Shown here one piece after another: positions 42,337-51,649 of a stretch of 64,000 bases of DNA; the stretch's first letter is position 1; every line of letters begins with the position of its first letter. The notes beneath the pieces are model-generated. The model worked only from the letters and a program-made list of their open reading frames with translations. It was not told the DNA's origin and did no database searches. This stretch comes from Candidatus Segetimicrobium genomatis (GTDB lineage Bacteria > Sysuimicrobiota > Sysuimicrobiia > Sysuimicrobiales > Segetimicrobiaceae). The DNA lies in the NCBI GenBank assembly GCA_005882275.1, contig VBAK01000105.1, positions 62,001 to 126,000 of the forward strand. The letters are read 5' to 3'. The position numbers were made by a program, and so were the translations under genes.

Positions 42337-42876
42337 ATGGAAGCGAGTCAAATCGGAACGCAGAGCACAGACGCGGCCGATCGAAGACCGGTCGAAGCGA
42401 AGAGTAGCTCACATGCGGGCGTGGAGGGGAACAGCCATCACGAAACCCCGGCGCCCCGCAAACGGATCGCCCTGGTGGCGCACGACGAGAAGAAGAACGA
42501 TCTTCTGGAATGGGCCCGGTTCAACAGGCTCCTCCTCCAGCAGCACGAGCTGTACGCCACGGACTCCACGGGCCGGCTGCTGGAACGCGAGCTCGGCATC
42601 GACGTCACGAAGCTGAACAGCGGGCCGTTGGGCGGGGATCAGCAGATCGGCGCGAAGATCGCGACGGGAGAGATCGATTTCCTCGTCTTCTTCTGGGACC
42701 CGCTGCAGTCGCACCCCCACGATCCCGACGTGCGCGCGCTGTTGAGGGTGGCGGTCGTCTGGAACGTCCCGGTCGCCTGCAATCGCGCCTCCGCCGATTT
42801 CATGATTTCGTCTCCGCTGATGCGCGAGCCCTACCAGCGGATCATTCCGCCGCACCAGGGCGCCGCCGTGGACTAG
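42337..42876 (+). CDS. mgsA: Methylglyoxal synthase
   Basis: 179 aa from ATG 42337 (GGAAGGAG 7 nt upstream). The first 40 residues are a polar extension; the family core starts at [20 protein letters not shown]. Catalytic and phosphate-binding elements follow: [28 protein letters not shown] with the catalytic Asp, and [20 protein letters not shown], then [15 protein letters not shown]. It converts dihydroxyacetone phosphate to methylglyoxal and phosphate, a bypass used when phosphate is scarce or sugar phosphates pile up. It shares CTAG with the convergent DUF1326 stop. Expression probably starts from its own promoter. Confidence 0.95.
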   Translation: MEASQIGTQSTDAADRRPVEAKSSSHAGVEGNSHHETPAPRKRIALVAHDEKKNDLLEWARFNRLLLQQHELYATDSTGRLLERELGIDVTKLNSGPLGGDQQIGAKIATGEIDFLVFFWDPLQSHPHDPDVRALLRVAVVWNVPVACNRASADFMISSPLMREPYQRIIPPHQGAAVD

Positions 42877-43502
42877 TGGATTCGCCCGCTCTGGCTCAGG
42901 TGGATGTCACACCAGTGCGCGTAGCTGTCCTTGAGCTCCATCGCCACGTTCCCTGAGGAAGAGGACCATCCCCGCCCGCACTCGTTTTGCCCGTACTCGA
43001 ATCCGTTCGGCAGGATGATCCCCGCCCGGTGCTCCTTGCCGGTCACCGGGTTGAGGATCGGCTGGCCGCGTCCTGAGGCGGCGCTTCCGGCCTTGCAGGT
43101 CGCCGTACGGGCGCTCATGTCCAGATCGATCGTGATGTCCGTGTACACCGGGTCGTGGATTTTCTCGCACATGGCCGCGTAGACGGCAAAGTGAGTGACC
43201 ATGCCGTCGGTTTCCTTCCCGGTCATGATGCTGAGGAGCGCCTTTCGCTGCGCGTCGTTCGCCCGCCTGTCGATGATCGGCTGCATGGCCCCCTTTCCCT
43301 GATGGACGGCGCCGGGCCACGCGGCGGCGAACGCCAGGCTCAGCCCGTCGAGGCGCGTGGGGCCGAAGTAGCCTTTTTCGATCTTGAGGAACACGATCGC
43401 CTTGCAGTCGCCGTGGGTCGGCAGGGCATTGAACTGGCACGGACACCCGTAGGCGCAGTTGCAGTTGGCAAACTCCATCCCCTGGATCTCCCACTTCACC
43501 AT
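42873..43502 (-). CDS. DUF1326 domain protein
   Basis: 209 aa from ATG 43502, with GGGAAG upstream; the longer track start has no support. The N-terminus [35 protein letters not shown] is the DUF1326 hallmark with a Cys-rich CNCxxxCPCQF motif, which could bind metal or form disulfides. GVTHF-like and [16 protein letters not shown] segments follow, then [28 protein letters not shown]. Function of the family is unknown, although it often sits beside DUF2182 metal-binding membrane proteins; no such partner is here. No signal peptide, so cytoplasmic. Confidence 0.83.
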   Translation of the reverse strand: MVKWEIQGMEFANCNCAYGCPCQFNALPTHGDCKAIVFLKIEKGYFGPTRLDGLSLAFAAAWPGAVHQGKGAMQPIIDRRANDAQRKALLSIMTGKETDGMVTHFAVYAAMCEKIHDPVYTDITIDLDMSARTATCKAGSAASGRGQPILNPVTGKEHRAGIILPNGFEYGQNECGRGWSSSSGNVAMELKDSYAHWCDIHLSQSGRIH

Positions 43503-43730
43503 CGCGCTTCCCTCCGTCTGGTCTCCGCGCCGGCCTTCACGGCGCGCGCCCGACGTCCCGGCCCGCCCGCCGCGCAACGCCGATCGCAGGCCGATCGTAC
43601 CGAAGAGGAGTGCACAGGCAAGCCGGGACGCTCCGCTGCTGATTCGCCCGCGTCCCCGGCGCCTCCTACCCCGAAGCCGCCGCGGTCGCCGGCGGCGTGC
43701 GCTGCGCATCCGACCCACCCGATCGGCCTC

Positions 43731-43758
43731 TTGCAATTCCCCGCGGACCCGCTACAAT
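43731..43758 (+). promoter_or_regulatory. Promoter P1 upstream of carA
   Basis: TTGCAA (43731-43736) and TACAAT (43753-43758) with a 16-nt spacer; predicted start near 43765. It drives a short transcript ending at the terminator 90 nt further on. Confidence 0.55.
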
Positions 43759-43764
43759 AGAACA

Positions 43765-43854
43765 TCGAAGCGGACCATTAACGATCTCCGGGAGGGATCG
43801 ATGGGACGCGCGGAACTCGCGTGTGACCTCGGGGAGCCCGCCGGGCTCCCTTTT
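43765..43854 (+). ncRNA. Candidate 90-nt small RNA or attenuated leader upstream of carA
   Basis: The segment from P1 to the terminator contains a CGATCTC/GGGATCG hairpin (43791-43809 region), a CGCG-hairpin and a strong intrinsic terminator. No known riboswitch signature (including the PyrR-binding loop) is visible. GGGAGGGATCG-ATG at 43801 could also start a leader peptide, but that frame has no stop before carA. It is either a regulated leader for carAB or an independent sRNA, because a second carA promoter lies downstream. Confidence 0.45.
43832..43854 (+). terminator. Intrinsic terminator upstream of carA
   Basis: GGGAGCCC - GCC - GGGCTCCC followed directly by TTTT. Perfect 8-bp stem; 168 nt before the carA start. 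One of the clearest terminators in the window. Confidence 0.8.
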
Positions 43855-43940
43855 GCATGTCCGTCAGCGCCTCCCCGCCGCCCGTCGCCCGGGCCGGCCC
43901 GTCCTCGGCGGGAGCCGGGCCGTTCCGGCGGCGCGGCGCG

Positions 43941-43958
43941 CTTGCATTTTTATGAAGG
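43941..43958. promoter_or_regulatory. ArgR box-like site at the carA promoter
   Basis: Read on the minus strand this 18-mer matches the Bacillus ARG box consensus (CATGAATAAAAATKCAAK) at 15 of 18 positions. It covers the -35 box of promoter P2. A nearly equivalent site lies at the argC promoter. Confidence 0.65.
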
Positions 43959-43971
43959 AAATATGTATAAT
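43942..43971 (+). promoter_or_regulatory. Promoter P2 of carAB
   Basis: TTGCAT (43942-43947) and TATAAT (43966-43971) spaced by 18 nt, giving a leader of about 45 nt to the carA GTG. The sequence after the -10 (TATAATTAT) is identical to that at argC. Confidence 0.7.
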
Positions 43972-44021
43972 TATACACACCGGCGCCGGGCGCCCCACCA
44001 CCGCGCCCGGGGGAGGGCGGC

Positions 44022-45137
44022 GTGCGCGCCAGAATTGCATTAGAGGACGGGTTGGTGCTCGCCGGCCGGGCCATCGGCGCGGCGGGATGGGCCGGGGGAG
44101 AGGTCGTCTTCACGACGGCGATGACGGGCTATCAGGAGGTCCTCTCCGATCCGTCCTACGAGGGGCAGGTCGTCACGATGGCCTACCCGCTGATCGGCAA
44201 CTACGGGGTGTCGGGGGAGGCCTGGGAGTCGTCGCGGCCCCACGTGGCGGGGTTCGTGGTGGGCGAGGCCGCCGGGCGACCCAACCACTGGCGCTCGGAA
44301 GGCAGCCTCACGGCGTGGCTGGCCCGCTGCGAGGTGGTGGGGGTCACGGGCGTGGATACGCGGTGCCTCGTGCGGCACCTGCGGACCCATGGTCTCCAGC
44401 GCGGGGTCGTCTCGACGGACGACGCCCCGGACGCGGACCTGGTGGCCCGCGCCCGGGCGCTCCCGGACATCGGCACGCTGGATCTCGTCGGGCGGGTGTC
44501 CACGCCGCGCGTCCGGCGCTATGCCGGCTCGGGCCCCCGGGTGGCGGTCCTCGACTGCGGAGTGAAGTGGGGGATCGTCGAGAACCTGCGCCGCCGGGGG
44601 TGCGACACCTGGGTGCTCCCGCACCGGACCTCGGCCGAGGAGATCCTCGACCTCCGGCCGGCCGGGCTCGTGCTCTCCCCCGGCCCGGGCGATCCCAAGA
44701 TGCTCTCGCCCCAGGTCGCCCAGGTGCGGCGCCTGTGGGAGCGGCTGCCGATCTTCGGGATCTGCCTCGGCCATCAACTCATCGGCCGCGCGGCGGGCGC
44801 GGAGACGTTCAAGCTGCCCTACGGGCACCGGGGGAGCAATCAGCCCGTCAAGGATCTGGAGCGGGGCCGCGTCTGCGTGACGACGCAGAACCACGGCTAC
44901 GCGGTGGACGAGGCCGCGCTCGATCCCGACGTGATCGTGACCCACCGCAACCTCAACGACGGCACCGTCGAAGGGCTCCGCCACCGCCGCCTGCCGATCA
45001 TGTCGGTGCAGTATCATCCCGAGGGCCGGCCGGGGCCGCTCGATTCCGCGTACCTCTTCGAGCAGTGGATGTCGATGATCGCGCCCCCCGCCCGTCCCGA
45101 GGCCGCGCACCGCGGCGCCGCGCTGAATGCCCGCTGA
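44022..45137 (+). CDS. carA: Carbamoyl-phosphate synthase small (glutaminase) subunit
   Basis: 371 aa from GTG 44022 (GGGAGGGCGGC just upstream). The N-terminal domain reads [37 protein letters not shown] and PLIGNYGV. The class I glutaminase domain has [24 protein letters not shown], the nucleophile in [12 protein letters not shown] and the His-Glu dyad in [11 protein letters not shown]. It releases ammonia from glutamine and channels it to CarB to make carbamoyl phosphate for arginine and pyrimidines. carB overlaps its end by 11 nt. An ARG box at its promoter points to arginine control. Confidence 0.96.
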   Translation: MRARIALEDGLVLAGRAIGAAGWAGGEVVFTTAMTGYQEVLSDPSYEGQVVTMAYPLIGNYGVSGEAWESSRPHVAGFVVGEAAGRPNHWRSEGSLTAWLARCEVVGVTGVDTRCLVRHLRTHGLQRGVVSTDDAPDADLVARARALPDIGTLDLVGRVSTPRVRRYAGSGPRVAVLDCGVKWGIVENLRRRGCDTWVLPHRTSAEEILDLRPAGLVLSPGPGDPKMLSPQVAQVRRLWERLPIFGICLGHQLIGRAAGAETFKLPYGHRGSNQPVKDLERGRVCVTTQNHGYAVDEAALDPDVIVTHRNLNDGTVEGLRHRRLPIMSVQYHPEGRPGPLDSAYLFEQWMSMIAPPARPEAAHRGAALNAR

Positions 45138-48100
45138 GATCCGCAAGGTGCTGGTGATCGGCTCCGGGCCGATCATCATCGGGCAGGCCGCGGAGTTCGA
45201 CTACTCCGGCAGCCAGGCGTGCCGGTCGCTCTCGGAAGAGGGCGTGGAGGTCGTGCTGGTCAACAGCAACCCCGCCACGATCATGACCGACGTGGACACC
45301 GCCGACCGCGTCTACATCGAGCCGCTGACGGTCGACTTCCTCACGAGGATTCTGGAGCGGGAACGCCCTCAGGGCCTGCTCGCCACCCTCGGGGGCCAGA
45401 CCGGCCTCAACCTCGCCGTGGGGCTGGCGGAGGCCGGCGTGCTCGACCGGCTGGAGGTCCGCCTGCTCGGGACGCCGCTCGACGCGATCCGGCGGGCGGA
45501 GGACCGCGAGCTGTTCCGGGATGCCATGGTCGCGTTCGGGGAGCCCGTTCCGGAGAGCGCGATCGCGCGCTCCGTGGCGGAGGCCCGCGCCTTCGCCGAG
45601 TCGGTCGGGTACCCGGTGGTCGTCCGGCCCGCCTACACCCTGGGCGGCACCGGCGGCGGGATCGCGCCCGACCGCGAGGCGCTCGAGCAGATCGCATCGC
45701 GGGGGCTGGCCGCCAGCCGGATCGGGCAGGTGCTGGTGGAGCGATCGCTGGCCGGGTGGAAAGAGATCGAGTACGAGGTCATGCGCGACCGCCTGGACAC
45801 CTGCATCACCGTCTGCAACATGGAGAACCTGGACCCGATGGGGGTGCACACCGGGGACAGCATCGTCATCGCGCCGAGCCAGACGCTGAGCGACCGGGAG
45901 TACCAGATGCTCCGCACCGCCGGCCTGCGGATCATCCGCGGGCTCGGCATCGAGGGCGGATGCAACATCCAATTCGCCCTCGACCCCCACAGCGAGCGCT
46001 ACCATGTCATCGAGGTCAACCCGCGGGTGAGCCGGTCCAGCGCGCTGGCCAGCAAGGCCACCGGGTACCCGATCGCGCGGGTGGCGGCGAAGATCGCCCT
46101 GGGGCGGACCCTCGACGAGATTCCGAACGCGGTGACCGGGAAGACCTGCGCCAGCTTCGAGCCGGCGCTGGACTATGTGGTGCTGAAGATTCCGCGCTGG
46201 CCCTTCGACAAATTTGCCGGCGTCGACCGCCGGCTGGGCACCCAGATGAAGGCCACCGGCGAGGCGATGGCCATCGGGCGCTCGGTGGAGGAGGCCCTGC
46301 TCAAAGCGCTGCGGTCCCTGGACCTCGGGATCGACGGGCTCCGCTACCCGCCCGCCCCGGGGTGGTCCGTGGACGACGTCCGCCGGCGGATCGCGGTCGC
46401 CTGCGACGAGCGCCTCTTCGCGATCGCGGAGGGCCTGCGCCGCGGGATGCTCCCCCAGGAGATCGCCGACCTCTCGGGGATCGACCTGTTCTTCGTGCAC
46501 AAGATCGCGGGCCTCGCGGCGATGGAAGAGCACCTGCGCGGCCGGCGGGACGCCGAGATCCTCCGCGAGGCCAAGCGCCTGGGGTTTTCCGATCCGGCGA
46601 TCGCCGCCCTCTGGGGGACGACCGCGGACGCGGTCCGGGAGACCCGCCGCGGAGCCGGGATCCGCCCGGTCTACAAGGTGGTCGACACCTGCGCCGGCGA
46701 GTTTCCGGCGGTCACGCCCTACTATTACTCGACGTACGCGGTGGAGGACGAGGTCCCCGAGCGCCGAGGGGCCCGCGTCCTCGTCCTGGGGTCCGGCCCG
46801 ATCCGGATCGGCCAGGGGATCGAGTTCGACTACTCGAGCGTGCACGCCGTGAAGGCGCTCCGGGCCGAGGGCCGGGACGCCATCCTCATCAACAACAACC
46901 CGGAGACGGTGAGCACCGACTTCGACGTGGCCAACCGCCTCTACGTCGAACCCCTGACGCTTGAGGACGTCCTGCACGTCGCAGAGCGCGAAGCGGTCGA
47001 GGGCGTCCTCGTGCAGGTCGGCGGCCAGACCGCGCTCAACCTCGCCGGGCCGCTGGCCCGGGCCGGGGTGCGCCTCTTGGGCACCGCGGTCGAGCACATC
47101 GACATTTCCGAGGACCGCGAAAAATTCTACGCGCTCCTCCATACCCTGGAGATTCCGCACCCCCCGGGCGGGGCGGCGCGCTCGGTCGAGGAAGGGGCGG
47201 CGATCGCGGAGCGGCTGGGGTATCCGCTCGTCGTGCGCCCATCGTACGTCCTGGGCGGCCGGGGGATGCAGATCGTCGCCGGCCGGGAGGAGCTCGTCCA
47301 CTACCTCGAGCGCGCGCAGGCGCTCAACGAGGACCATCCCGTGCTCATCGACACCTACCTCGAGGGGCGGGAGGTCGAGGTGGACGCGGTCGGCGACGGC
47401 GTGGGGCTCTACCTGCCCGGGGTGATGGAGCACATCGAGCGGGCCGGGGTGCACTCCGGCGACAGCCTGGCGCTGTTTCCGGCTCCCCACATCACGGCAG
47501 ACGAGCGCGATCAGATCGTGGCCCACACGCTCGCGGTCTCGCGCGCGCTCCGGGTGCGCGGCTTCGTGAACATCCAGTTCGTGATCAAGGACGGCACCGT
47601 GTACGTCCTGGAGGCCAACTTGCGGAGCAGCCGGACGGTGCCGTTTGTCAGCAAGGCGGCCGGCTCGCCGCTCGTGCCGATCGCCGTCCGGGTCATGCTG
47701 GGGGCCTCGCTGGCCGATCTCGGCTACCCGGGGGTGACGCTGCTGCCGCCGCCCCCCCGGATCGCGGTGAAGGCGCCGGTGTTCAGCATGGAAAAGCTCG
47801 GGCAGGTGGACGTGCTGCTCGGGCCGGAGATGACCTCCACCGGCGAGGTGATGGGGCAGGACACCACTCTTCCCGGAGCGCTGTACCGGGCGCTCATCGC
47901 CGCGGGCGTGACCGTGCCGGCGCACCGGGCCGTGCTCGCCAGCATCGCCGACCGGGACAAGCCCAGCGCCGCTCTGTTGCTGCGCCGCTTTGCGGAGCTG
48001 GGGTATGCGGTCTACGCCACCGACGCGACGGCGCGGTTCCTGACGGGCCAGGGGGTCGCGGCGACCCGCGTGAGCAAGGACGGGGGGGAGCAGACCGCGC

Positions 48101-48324
48101 TCCGCCTCATCCACGAGCAGGCGGTGAGCGTGGTCATTAACACGCCGACGCGCGGGAAGATTCCCGGCCGGGCGGGGTTCGCGCTGCGCCGGGCCGCGTT
48201 CGAGCGGCACCTGCCGTGCTTCACGTCCCTCGATACGGCGGGGGCCTTCCTTGACGTCATCACCGCCCTGCACCAGGGGCAGATCCTCTCCCCGCAGGCG
48301 GCCGCGGAGATCTCGCCCCTGTAG
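45127..48324 (+). CDS. carB: Carbamoyl-phosphate synthase large subunit
   Basis: 1065 aa, full length. Two homologous ATP-grasp halves are visible: [24 protein letters not shown] near the start, repeated as [24 protein letters not shown] near residue 555. Each half carries [19 protein letters not shown] or [20 protein letters not shown] metal-binding segments. The C-terminal MGS-like allosteric domain starts around residue 930 ([23 protein letters not shown]) and ends AAAEISPL. It phosphorylates bicarbonate and carbamate in turn. Overlap with carA implies equal expression; argC follows from its own promoter 120 nt later. Confidence 0.97.
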   Translation: MPAEIRKVLVIGSGPIIIGQAAEFDYSGSQACRSLSEEGVEVVLVNSNPATIMTDVDTADRVYIEPLTVDFLTRILERERPQGLLATLGGQTGLNLAVGLAEAGVLDRLEVRLLGTPLDAIRRAEDRELFRDAMVAFGEPVPESAIARSVAEARAFAESVGYPVVVRPAYTLGGTGGGIAPDREALEQIASRGLAASRIGQVLVERSLAGWKEIEYEVMRDRLDTCITVCNMENLDPMGVHTGDSIVIAPSQTLSDREYQMLRTAGLRIIRGLGIEGGCNIQFALDPHSERYHVIEVNPRVSRSSALASKATGYPIARVAAKIALGRTLDEIPNAVTGKTCASFEPALDYVVLKIPRWPFDKFAGVDRRLGTQMKATGEAMAIGRSVEEALLKALRSLDLGIDGLRYPPAPGWSVDDVRRRIAVACDERLFAIAEGLRRGMLPQEIADLSGIDLFFVHKIAGLAAMEEHLRGRRDAEILREAKRLGFSDPAIAALWGTTADAVRETRRGAGIRPVYKVVDTCAGEFPAVTPYYYSTYAVEDEVPERRGARVLVLGSGPIRIGQGIEFDYSSVHAVKALRAEGRDAILINNNPETVSTDFDVANRLYVEPLTLEDVLHVAEREAVEGVLVQVGGQTALNLAGPLARAGVRLLGTAVEHIDISEDREKFYALLHTLEIPHPPGGAARSVEEGAAIAERLGYPLVVRPSYVLGGRGMQIVAGREELVHYLERAQALNEDHPVLIDTYLEGREVEVDAVGDGVGLYLPGVMEHIERAGVHSGDSLALFPAPHITADERDQIVAHTLAVSRALRVRGFVNIQFVIKDGTVYVLEANLRSSRTVPFVSKAAGSPLVPIAVRVMLGASLADLGYPGVTLLPPPPRIAVKAPVFSMEKLGQVDVLLGPEMTSTGEVMGQDTTLPGALYRALIAAGVTVPAHRAVLASIADRDKPSAALLLRRFAELGYAVYATDATARFLTGQGVAATRVSKDGGEQTALRLIHEQAVSVVINTPTRGKIPGRAGFALRRAAFERHLPCFTSLDTAGAFLDVITALHQGQILSPQAAAEISPL

Positions 48325-48331
48325 CCGCCCG

Positions 48332-48349
48332 CTTGCAAGTTTATTCATC
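48332..48349. promoter_or_regulatory. ArgR box-like site at the argC promoter
   Basis: The minus-strand reading GATGAATAAACTTGCAAG matches the Bacillus ARG box consensus at 15 of 18 positions and overlaps the -35 box. With argR encoded at the end of the same cluster this supports feedback repression by arginine. Confidence 0.7.
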
Positions 48350-48361
48350 CTGAAGTATAAT
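48333..48361 (+). promoter_or_regulatory. Promoter of the arg cluster
   Basis: TTGCAA (48333-48338) and TATAAT (48356-48361) with a 17-nt spacer, 8 nt after the carB stop. Predicted leader of about 80 nt to argC. Confidence 0.75.
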
Positions 48362-48446
48362 TATGCGACCGGGCGCCGGGGCGGCGGCGGGGGCTGGACC
48401 ACGCGCGCGGCAGGGCCCGGCCTCGGCGGCCGATTCGGGGTGCGGC

Positions 48447-49508
48447 ATGGCGGTTCGGGTCAGCGTCATCGGGGCATCGGGGTACGGCGGCGCGGAGGCG
48501 GTGCGCCTCCTGGCGACGCATCCCGAGGTCCGCCTCGCGCACGTCACCGCGGAGGCCCAGAAGGGCCGGCCGATCGCGGATCTGTACCCGAACCTCCGGG
48601 GATTCGTCGACCTCGTCACCGAGCCCCTCGACGCCACGGCGATCGGCGGGGATTCCGACCTCGTGATCGTGTCGCTGCCGAGCGGGAAGGCGATGGAGAT
48701 CGTGCCCGAACTGCTCGAGCGCGGCGCCAGGGTGATCGACGTGGCCGCGGACTTTCGCCTGCGCGACCCGTCGCTGTATCCGGCCTGGTACTCGTTCACG
48801 CACACGGCGCCCCGGTACCTGGCCGAGGCGGTCTACGGGCTGCCGGAGCTGCACCGCGCCGCCATCCGCCCGGCCCGCCTGGTCGCCAACCCCGGATGCT
48901 ACCCGGCCGCGGCGCTCCTGGCCCTGACCCCGCTGGTGCGCGCGGGGGTCGTGCGGCGGACGGGCATTGTCATCGACGCGAAGTCGGGCGTGTCCGGGGC
49001 CGGGCGCGGGGGGGCCGCGGGCGGCCACGGGTTCTCGGAGGCCAACGAGGATGTGCGCGCCTACGCCATCCCGGGGCACGCGCACACGGCGGAGATCGAG
49101 CAGGAACTGTCGGGCCAGGCCGGCGGCGCCGGGGCGGCGGGGGATGTCCGCGTGACCTTCGCCCCGCATCTCGTCCCGATGACGAGAGGCATTCTCGTGA
49201 CCGCGTACGCCCCGCTGGCGCGCCGGCTGACCACGCCGGAGGCGCTGGGGCTCTACCGCGAGGCCTACGCAGCCGAGCCGTTTGTGCGGGTCCTGCCGGA
49301 CGGCGCCCTTCCCCAGACGAAGGCGACGCTGGGGAGCAACTACTGTGACGTGGCGGTGCGGGTGGACGCGCGCGCGGAGATGGCGATCGCGATTGCCGCG
49401 ATCGACAACCTCGGCAAGGGGGCCGCCGGGCAGGCCGTGCAGAACCTGAACCTCATGCTGGGGCTGCCGGAGGCCGCCGGGCTCCGCGTCCCCGCCCTCT
49501 ACCCCTAG
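48447..49508 (+). CDS. argC: N-acetyl-gamma-glutamyl-phosphate reductase
   Basis: 353 aa from ATG 48447 (MAVRVSVIGASGYGGAEAVRLL), where the NADPH-binding GxxGxxG begins; the track start lies in the leader. The catalytic Cys is in VANPGCYPAAALLAL. Other family segments are AADFRLRD, AVYGLPELHR, SGVSGAGRGGAAGGHGFSEANE and FAPHLVPMTRGILVT, with the end DNLGKGAAGQAVQNLNLMLG. It makes N-acetylglutamate semialdehyde. It is the first gene of the arg operon behind a promoter that overlaps an ARG box. Confidence 0.96.
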   Translation: MAVRVSVIGASGYGGAEAVRLLATHPEVRLAHVTAEAQKGRPIADLYPNLRGFVDLVTEPLDATAIGGDSDLVIVSLPSGKAMEIVPELLERGARVIDVAADFRLRDPSLYPAWYSFTHTAPRYLAEAVYGLPELHRAAIRPARLVANPGCYPAAALLALTPLVRAGVVRRTGIVIDAKSGVSGAGRGGAAGGHGFSEANEDVRAYAIPGHAHTAEIEQELSGQAGGAGAAGDVRVTFAPHLVPMTRGILVTAYAPLARRLTTPEALGLYREAYAAEPFVRVLPDGALPQTKATLGSNYCDVAVRVDARAEMAIAIAAIDNLGKGAAGQAVQNLNLMLGLPEAAGLRVPALYP

Positions 49509-49538
49509 ACACCGGTGATGCCGTAAAGGAGGCGGGCG

Positions 49539-50756
49539 ATGGCCGAAGGCGTAACACGCTTGATCCAGGGTGGGGTGACGTCGGCGCAGGGCTTCGCCGC
49601 CGCGGGCGTGCACTGCGGGATCAAGGCGCAGAAGAAGGACCTGGCCCTGGTCGTGTCCCGCGTCCCTGCCGCGGCCGCCGGGGTGTTCACCACCAACAAA
49701 GTCAAGGCGGCGCCGGTCCTCCTGGATATGGAGCGGGTGCGCTCCGGGCAGGGGCAGGCCGTCCTGCTGAACAGCGGCAACGCCAACGCCTGCACCGGCG
49801 AGCAGGGGATGCGCGACGCGCGGGAGATGGCCCGCCTCGCGGGCGAACATCTTCAGATGGTCGAAGATCTCGTCTACATCTGCAGCACCGGGCCGATCGG
49901 CGTGCCGCTGCCCATGGACGCCGTCCGGCGGGGCATCCCCGAGGCGGTCCGCCACCTCGGCGCGGATGGGACCGCGGCCGCCGAGGCGATCCTCACGACC
50001 GACACCGTCTCGAAGACCGGCGCCGTCCAGGTGACGGTCGGGTCCCAGGTCGTCACCGTGGGCGGGATGAGCAAGGGGGCCGGCATGATCCACCCTCAGA
50101 TGGCGACCACCCTCAGCGTCCTCACCACCGATGCCTCCGTGGCGCCCGCGGTGCTGAACAGCGCGCTGCGCCGGGCGGCCGACGGGTCGTTCAACCGGAT
50201 CACGGTGGACGGCGACCGGAGCACGAACGACACGATCCTCATCTTCGCCAACGGCGAGGCGGGCGCGCCGGAGATCACCGGCCCGGGGGACGCGCTGGAC
50301 GCGTTTCAGGCCGCGCTGAGCGTCCTGACCGGTGGGCTGGCCAGGGCCATCGCCCGCGATGGGGAAGGGGCGACCAAGCTGGTCGAGATCACGGTGGCCG
50401 GCGCGCAGACCGAGGAGGACGCCGAGCGCGCCGCCCGGGCGGTGGCGAACTCGCTGCTGGTGAAGACCTCGATTCACGGCGCCGGAGCCCACTGGGGGCG
50501 GATCATGGCCGCGGTCGGCTACTCCGGCGTGGACGTGGAGCCGGACCGAATCGCGGTGAAAATCGGCCCGGTCGTGGTCGCGGAGCGCGGCGCCGGCGTG
50601 GGCGGGCCGGAGCGCCTCGAGGAGGCCGGCGAGCATCTGGCGGGGGAGAACGTGCAGGTGACGGTGGATCTCGGCGTGGGGCGCGGGGAAGCGACCGTCT
50701 GGACCTGCGATCTCTCGGAGGAGTATGTCAAGGAAAATGCCGGGGAGCTTTCCTGA
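49539..50756 (+). CDS. argJ: Bifunctional glutamate N-acetyltransferase / ornithine acetyltransferase
   Basis: 405 aa from ATG 49539 (AAGGAGGCGGG upstream). Family signature SKGAGMIHPQMATTLSVLTTDA contains the Ala-Thr autocleavage site whose Thr becomes the nucleophile; NSGNANACTGEQG forms the oxyanion region and RSTNDTILIFANG the substrate site. ArgJ recycles the acetyl group from acetylornithine to glutamate, removing the need for a separate argA and argE if bifunctional. The gene overlaps argB by 32 nt. No other acetyltransferase is in the cluster, consistent with the cyclic pathway. Confidence 0.95.
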   Translation: MAEGVTRLIQGGVTSAQGFAAAGVHCGIKAQKKDLALVVSRVPAAAAGVFTTNKVKAAPVLLDMERVRSGQGQAVLLNSGNANACTGEQGMRDAREMARLAGEHLQMVEDLVYICSTGPIGVPLPMDAVRRGIPEAVRHLGADGTAAAEAILTTDTVSKTGAVQVTVGSQVVTVGGMSKGAGMIHPQMATTLSVLTTDASVAPAVLNSALRRAADGSFNRITVDGDRSTNDTILIFANGEAGAPEITGPGDALDAFQAALSVLTGGLARAIARDGEGATKLVEITVAGAQTEEDAERAARAVANSLLVKTSIHGAGAHWGRIMAAVGYSGVDVEPDRIAVKIGPVVVAERGAGVGGPERLEEAGEHLAGENVQVTVDLGVGRGEATVWTCDLSEEYVKENAGELS

Positions 50757-51618
50757 GATGGTCACCGGGGCCGTCGCCGAGCAGGGCGCGGTGATCGCGC
50801 AGGGCCTCCGGTACGTGAATGCCTGGAAGGGGAAGACGGTCGTCGTCAAGTTCGGGGGGAGCGTGCTCGATGACAACGGCGGCGGCACGCTGGTGCAGGA
50901 TCTCGTCCTCCTCAAGGGCGCCGGCATTCATCCCGTGCTGGTCCACGGCGGCGGACCGGAGATCACCCGCGTCCTGGAGCGCCTCGGGAAAGAGTCGACA
51001 TTCGTCGGGGGACTCCGGGTGACCGACGCGGAGACGATGGACGTCGTGGAGATGGTCCTGGCGGGCCGGACGAACAAGGCGATCGTGTCGATGATCATCC
51101 GCGCGGGCGGGCAGGCGGTGGGGCTCAGCGGCAAGGATGGGCGGATGCTGGTCGCCCGCAAGCACCGCGGCGATGTCGATCTCGGCCAGGTGGGCGAGGT
51201 GCACGAGGTGCATCCGGAGCTCGTGGTCCAGCTCAGCGCGCAGGGGTACATCCCCGTGATCGCGTCGCTGGGGATCGGGGAGGACGGGATGAGTTACAAT
51301 CTCAACGCCGACACGGCGGCGGGCGCCCTCGCGGTGGCCGTCGGCGCCGGGAAATTCGTCCTGCTCACCGACGTCCCCGGCGTGTACCGGGATTACGACG
51401 GGACCCGGGAACTGATCTCGGAGCTGCGGGCGGCCGACGTGCCGGCGCTGATCGAAGACGGGACGGTCAGCCGCGGAATGCTCCCAAAGCTCAACGCCTG
51501 TCTCGCGGCCATCCGCGGCGGCGTGCCCAGCGCCCACATCATCGGCGGGGGGCTGCCGCACGCGCTGCTCGTCGAATTGTTCACGGAACGGGGCATCGGG
51601 ACGATGCTCGTCCCCTGA
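50725..51618 (+). CDS. argB: Acetylglutamate kinase
   Basis: 297 aa from ATG 50725, inside the argJ 3' end, with GGAGG 3-4 nt upstream. The amino-acid kinase fold shows TVVVKFGGSVLDD (ATP-phosphate Lys), PVLVHGGGPEITRVL (acetylglutamate site), GLRVTDAETMDVVEMVLAG, LSGKDGRMLVARK, NLNADTAAGALAVAVGAGKFVLLTDVPGV, and MLPKLNACLAAIRGG. The N-terminal 25 residues include an extra helix (PEMVTGAVAEQGAVIAQG), typical of arginine-inhibited hexameric NAGKs; that inhibition is inference from family. argD follows 31 nt later. Confidence 0.95.
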   Translation: MSRKMPGSFPEMVTGAVAEQGAVIAQGLRYVNAWKGKTVVVKFGGSVLDDNGGGTLVQDLVLLKGAGIHPVLVHGGGPEITRVLERLGKESTFVGGLRVTDAETMDVVEMVLAGRTNKAIVSMIIRAGGQAVGLSGKDGRMLVARKHRGDVDLGQVGEVHEVHPELVVQLSAQGYIPVIASLGIGEDGMSYNLNADTAAGALAVAVGAGKFVLLTDVPGVYRDYDGTRELISELRAADVPALIEDGTVSRGMLPKLNACLAAIRGGVPSAHIIGGGLPHALLVELFTERGIGTMLVP

Positions 51619-51649
51619 AAGGCAAGGGAAAACAGGCGCGGGGTGGGAG

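Noticed and set aside
43801-44043. Leader peptide gene upstream of carA
   Set aside because: It has a fair ribosome-binding site but reads through the terminator into the carA start without arginine or other regulatory codon runs before the hairpin.
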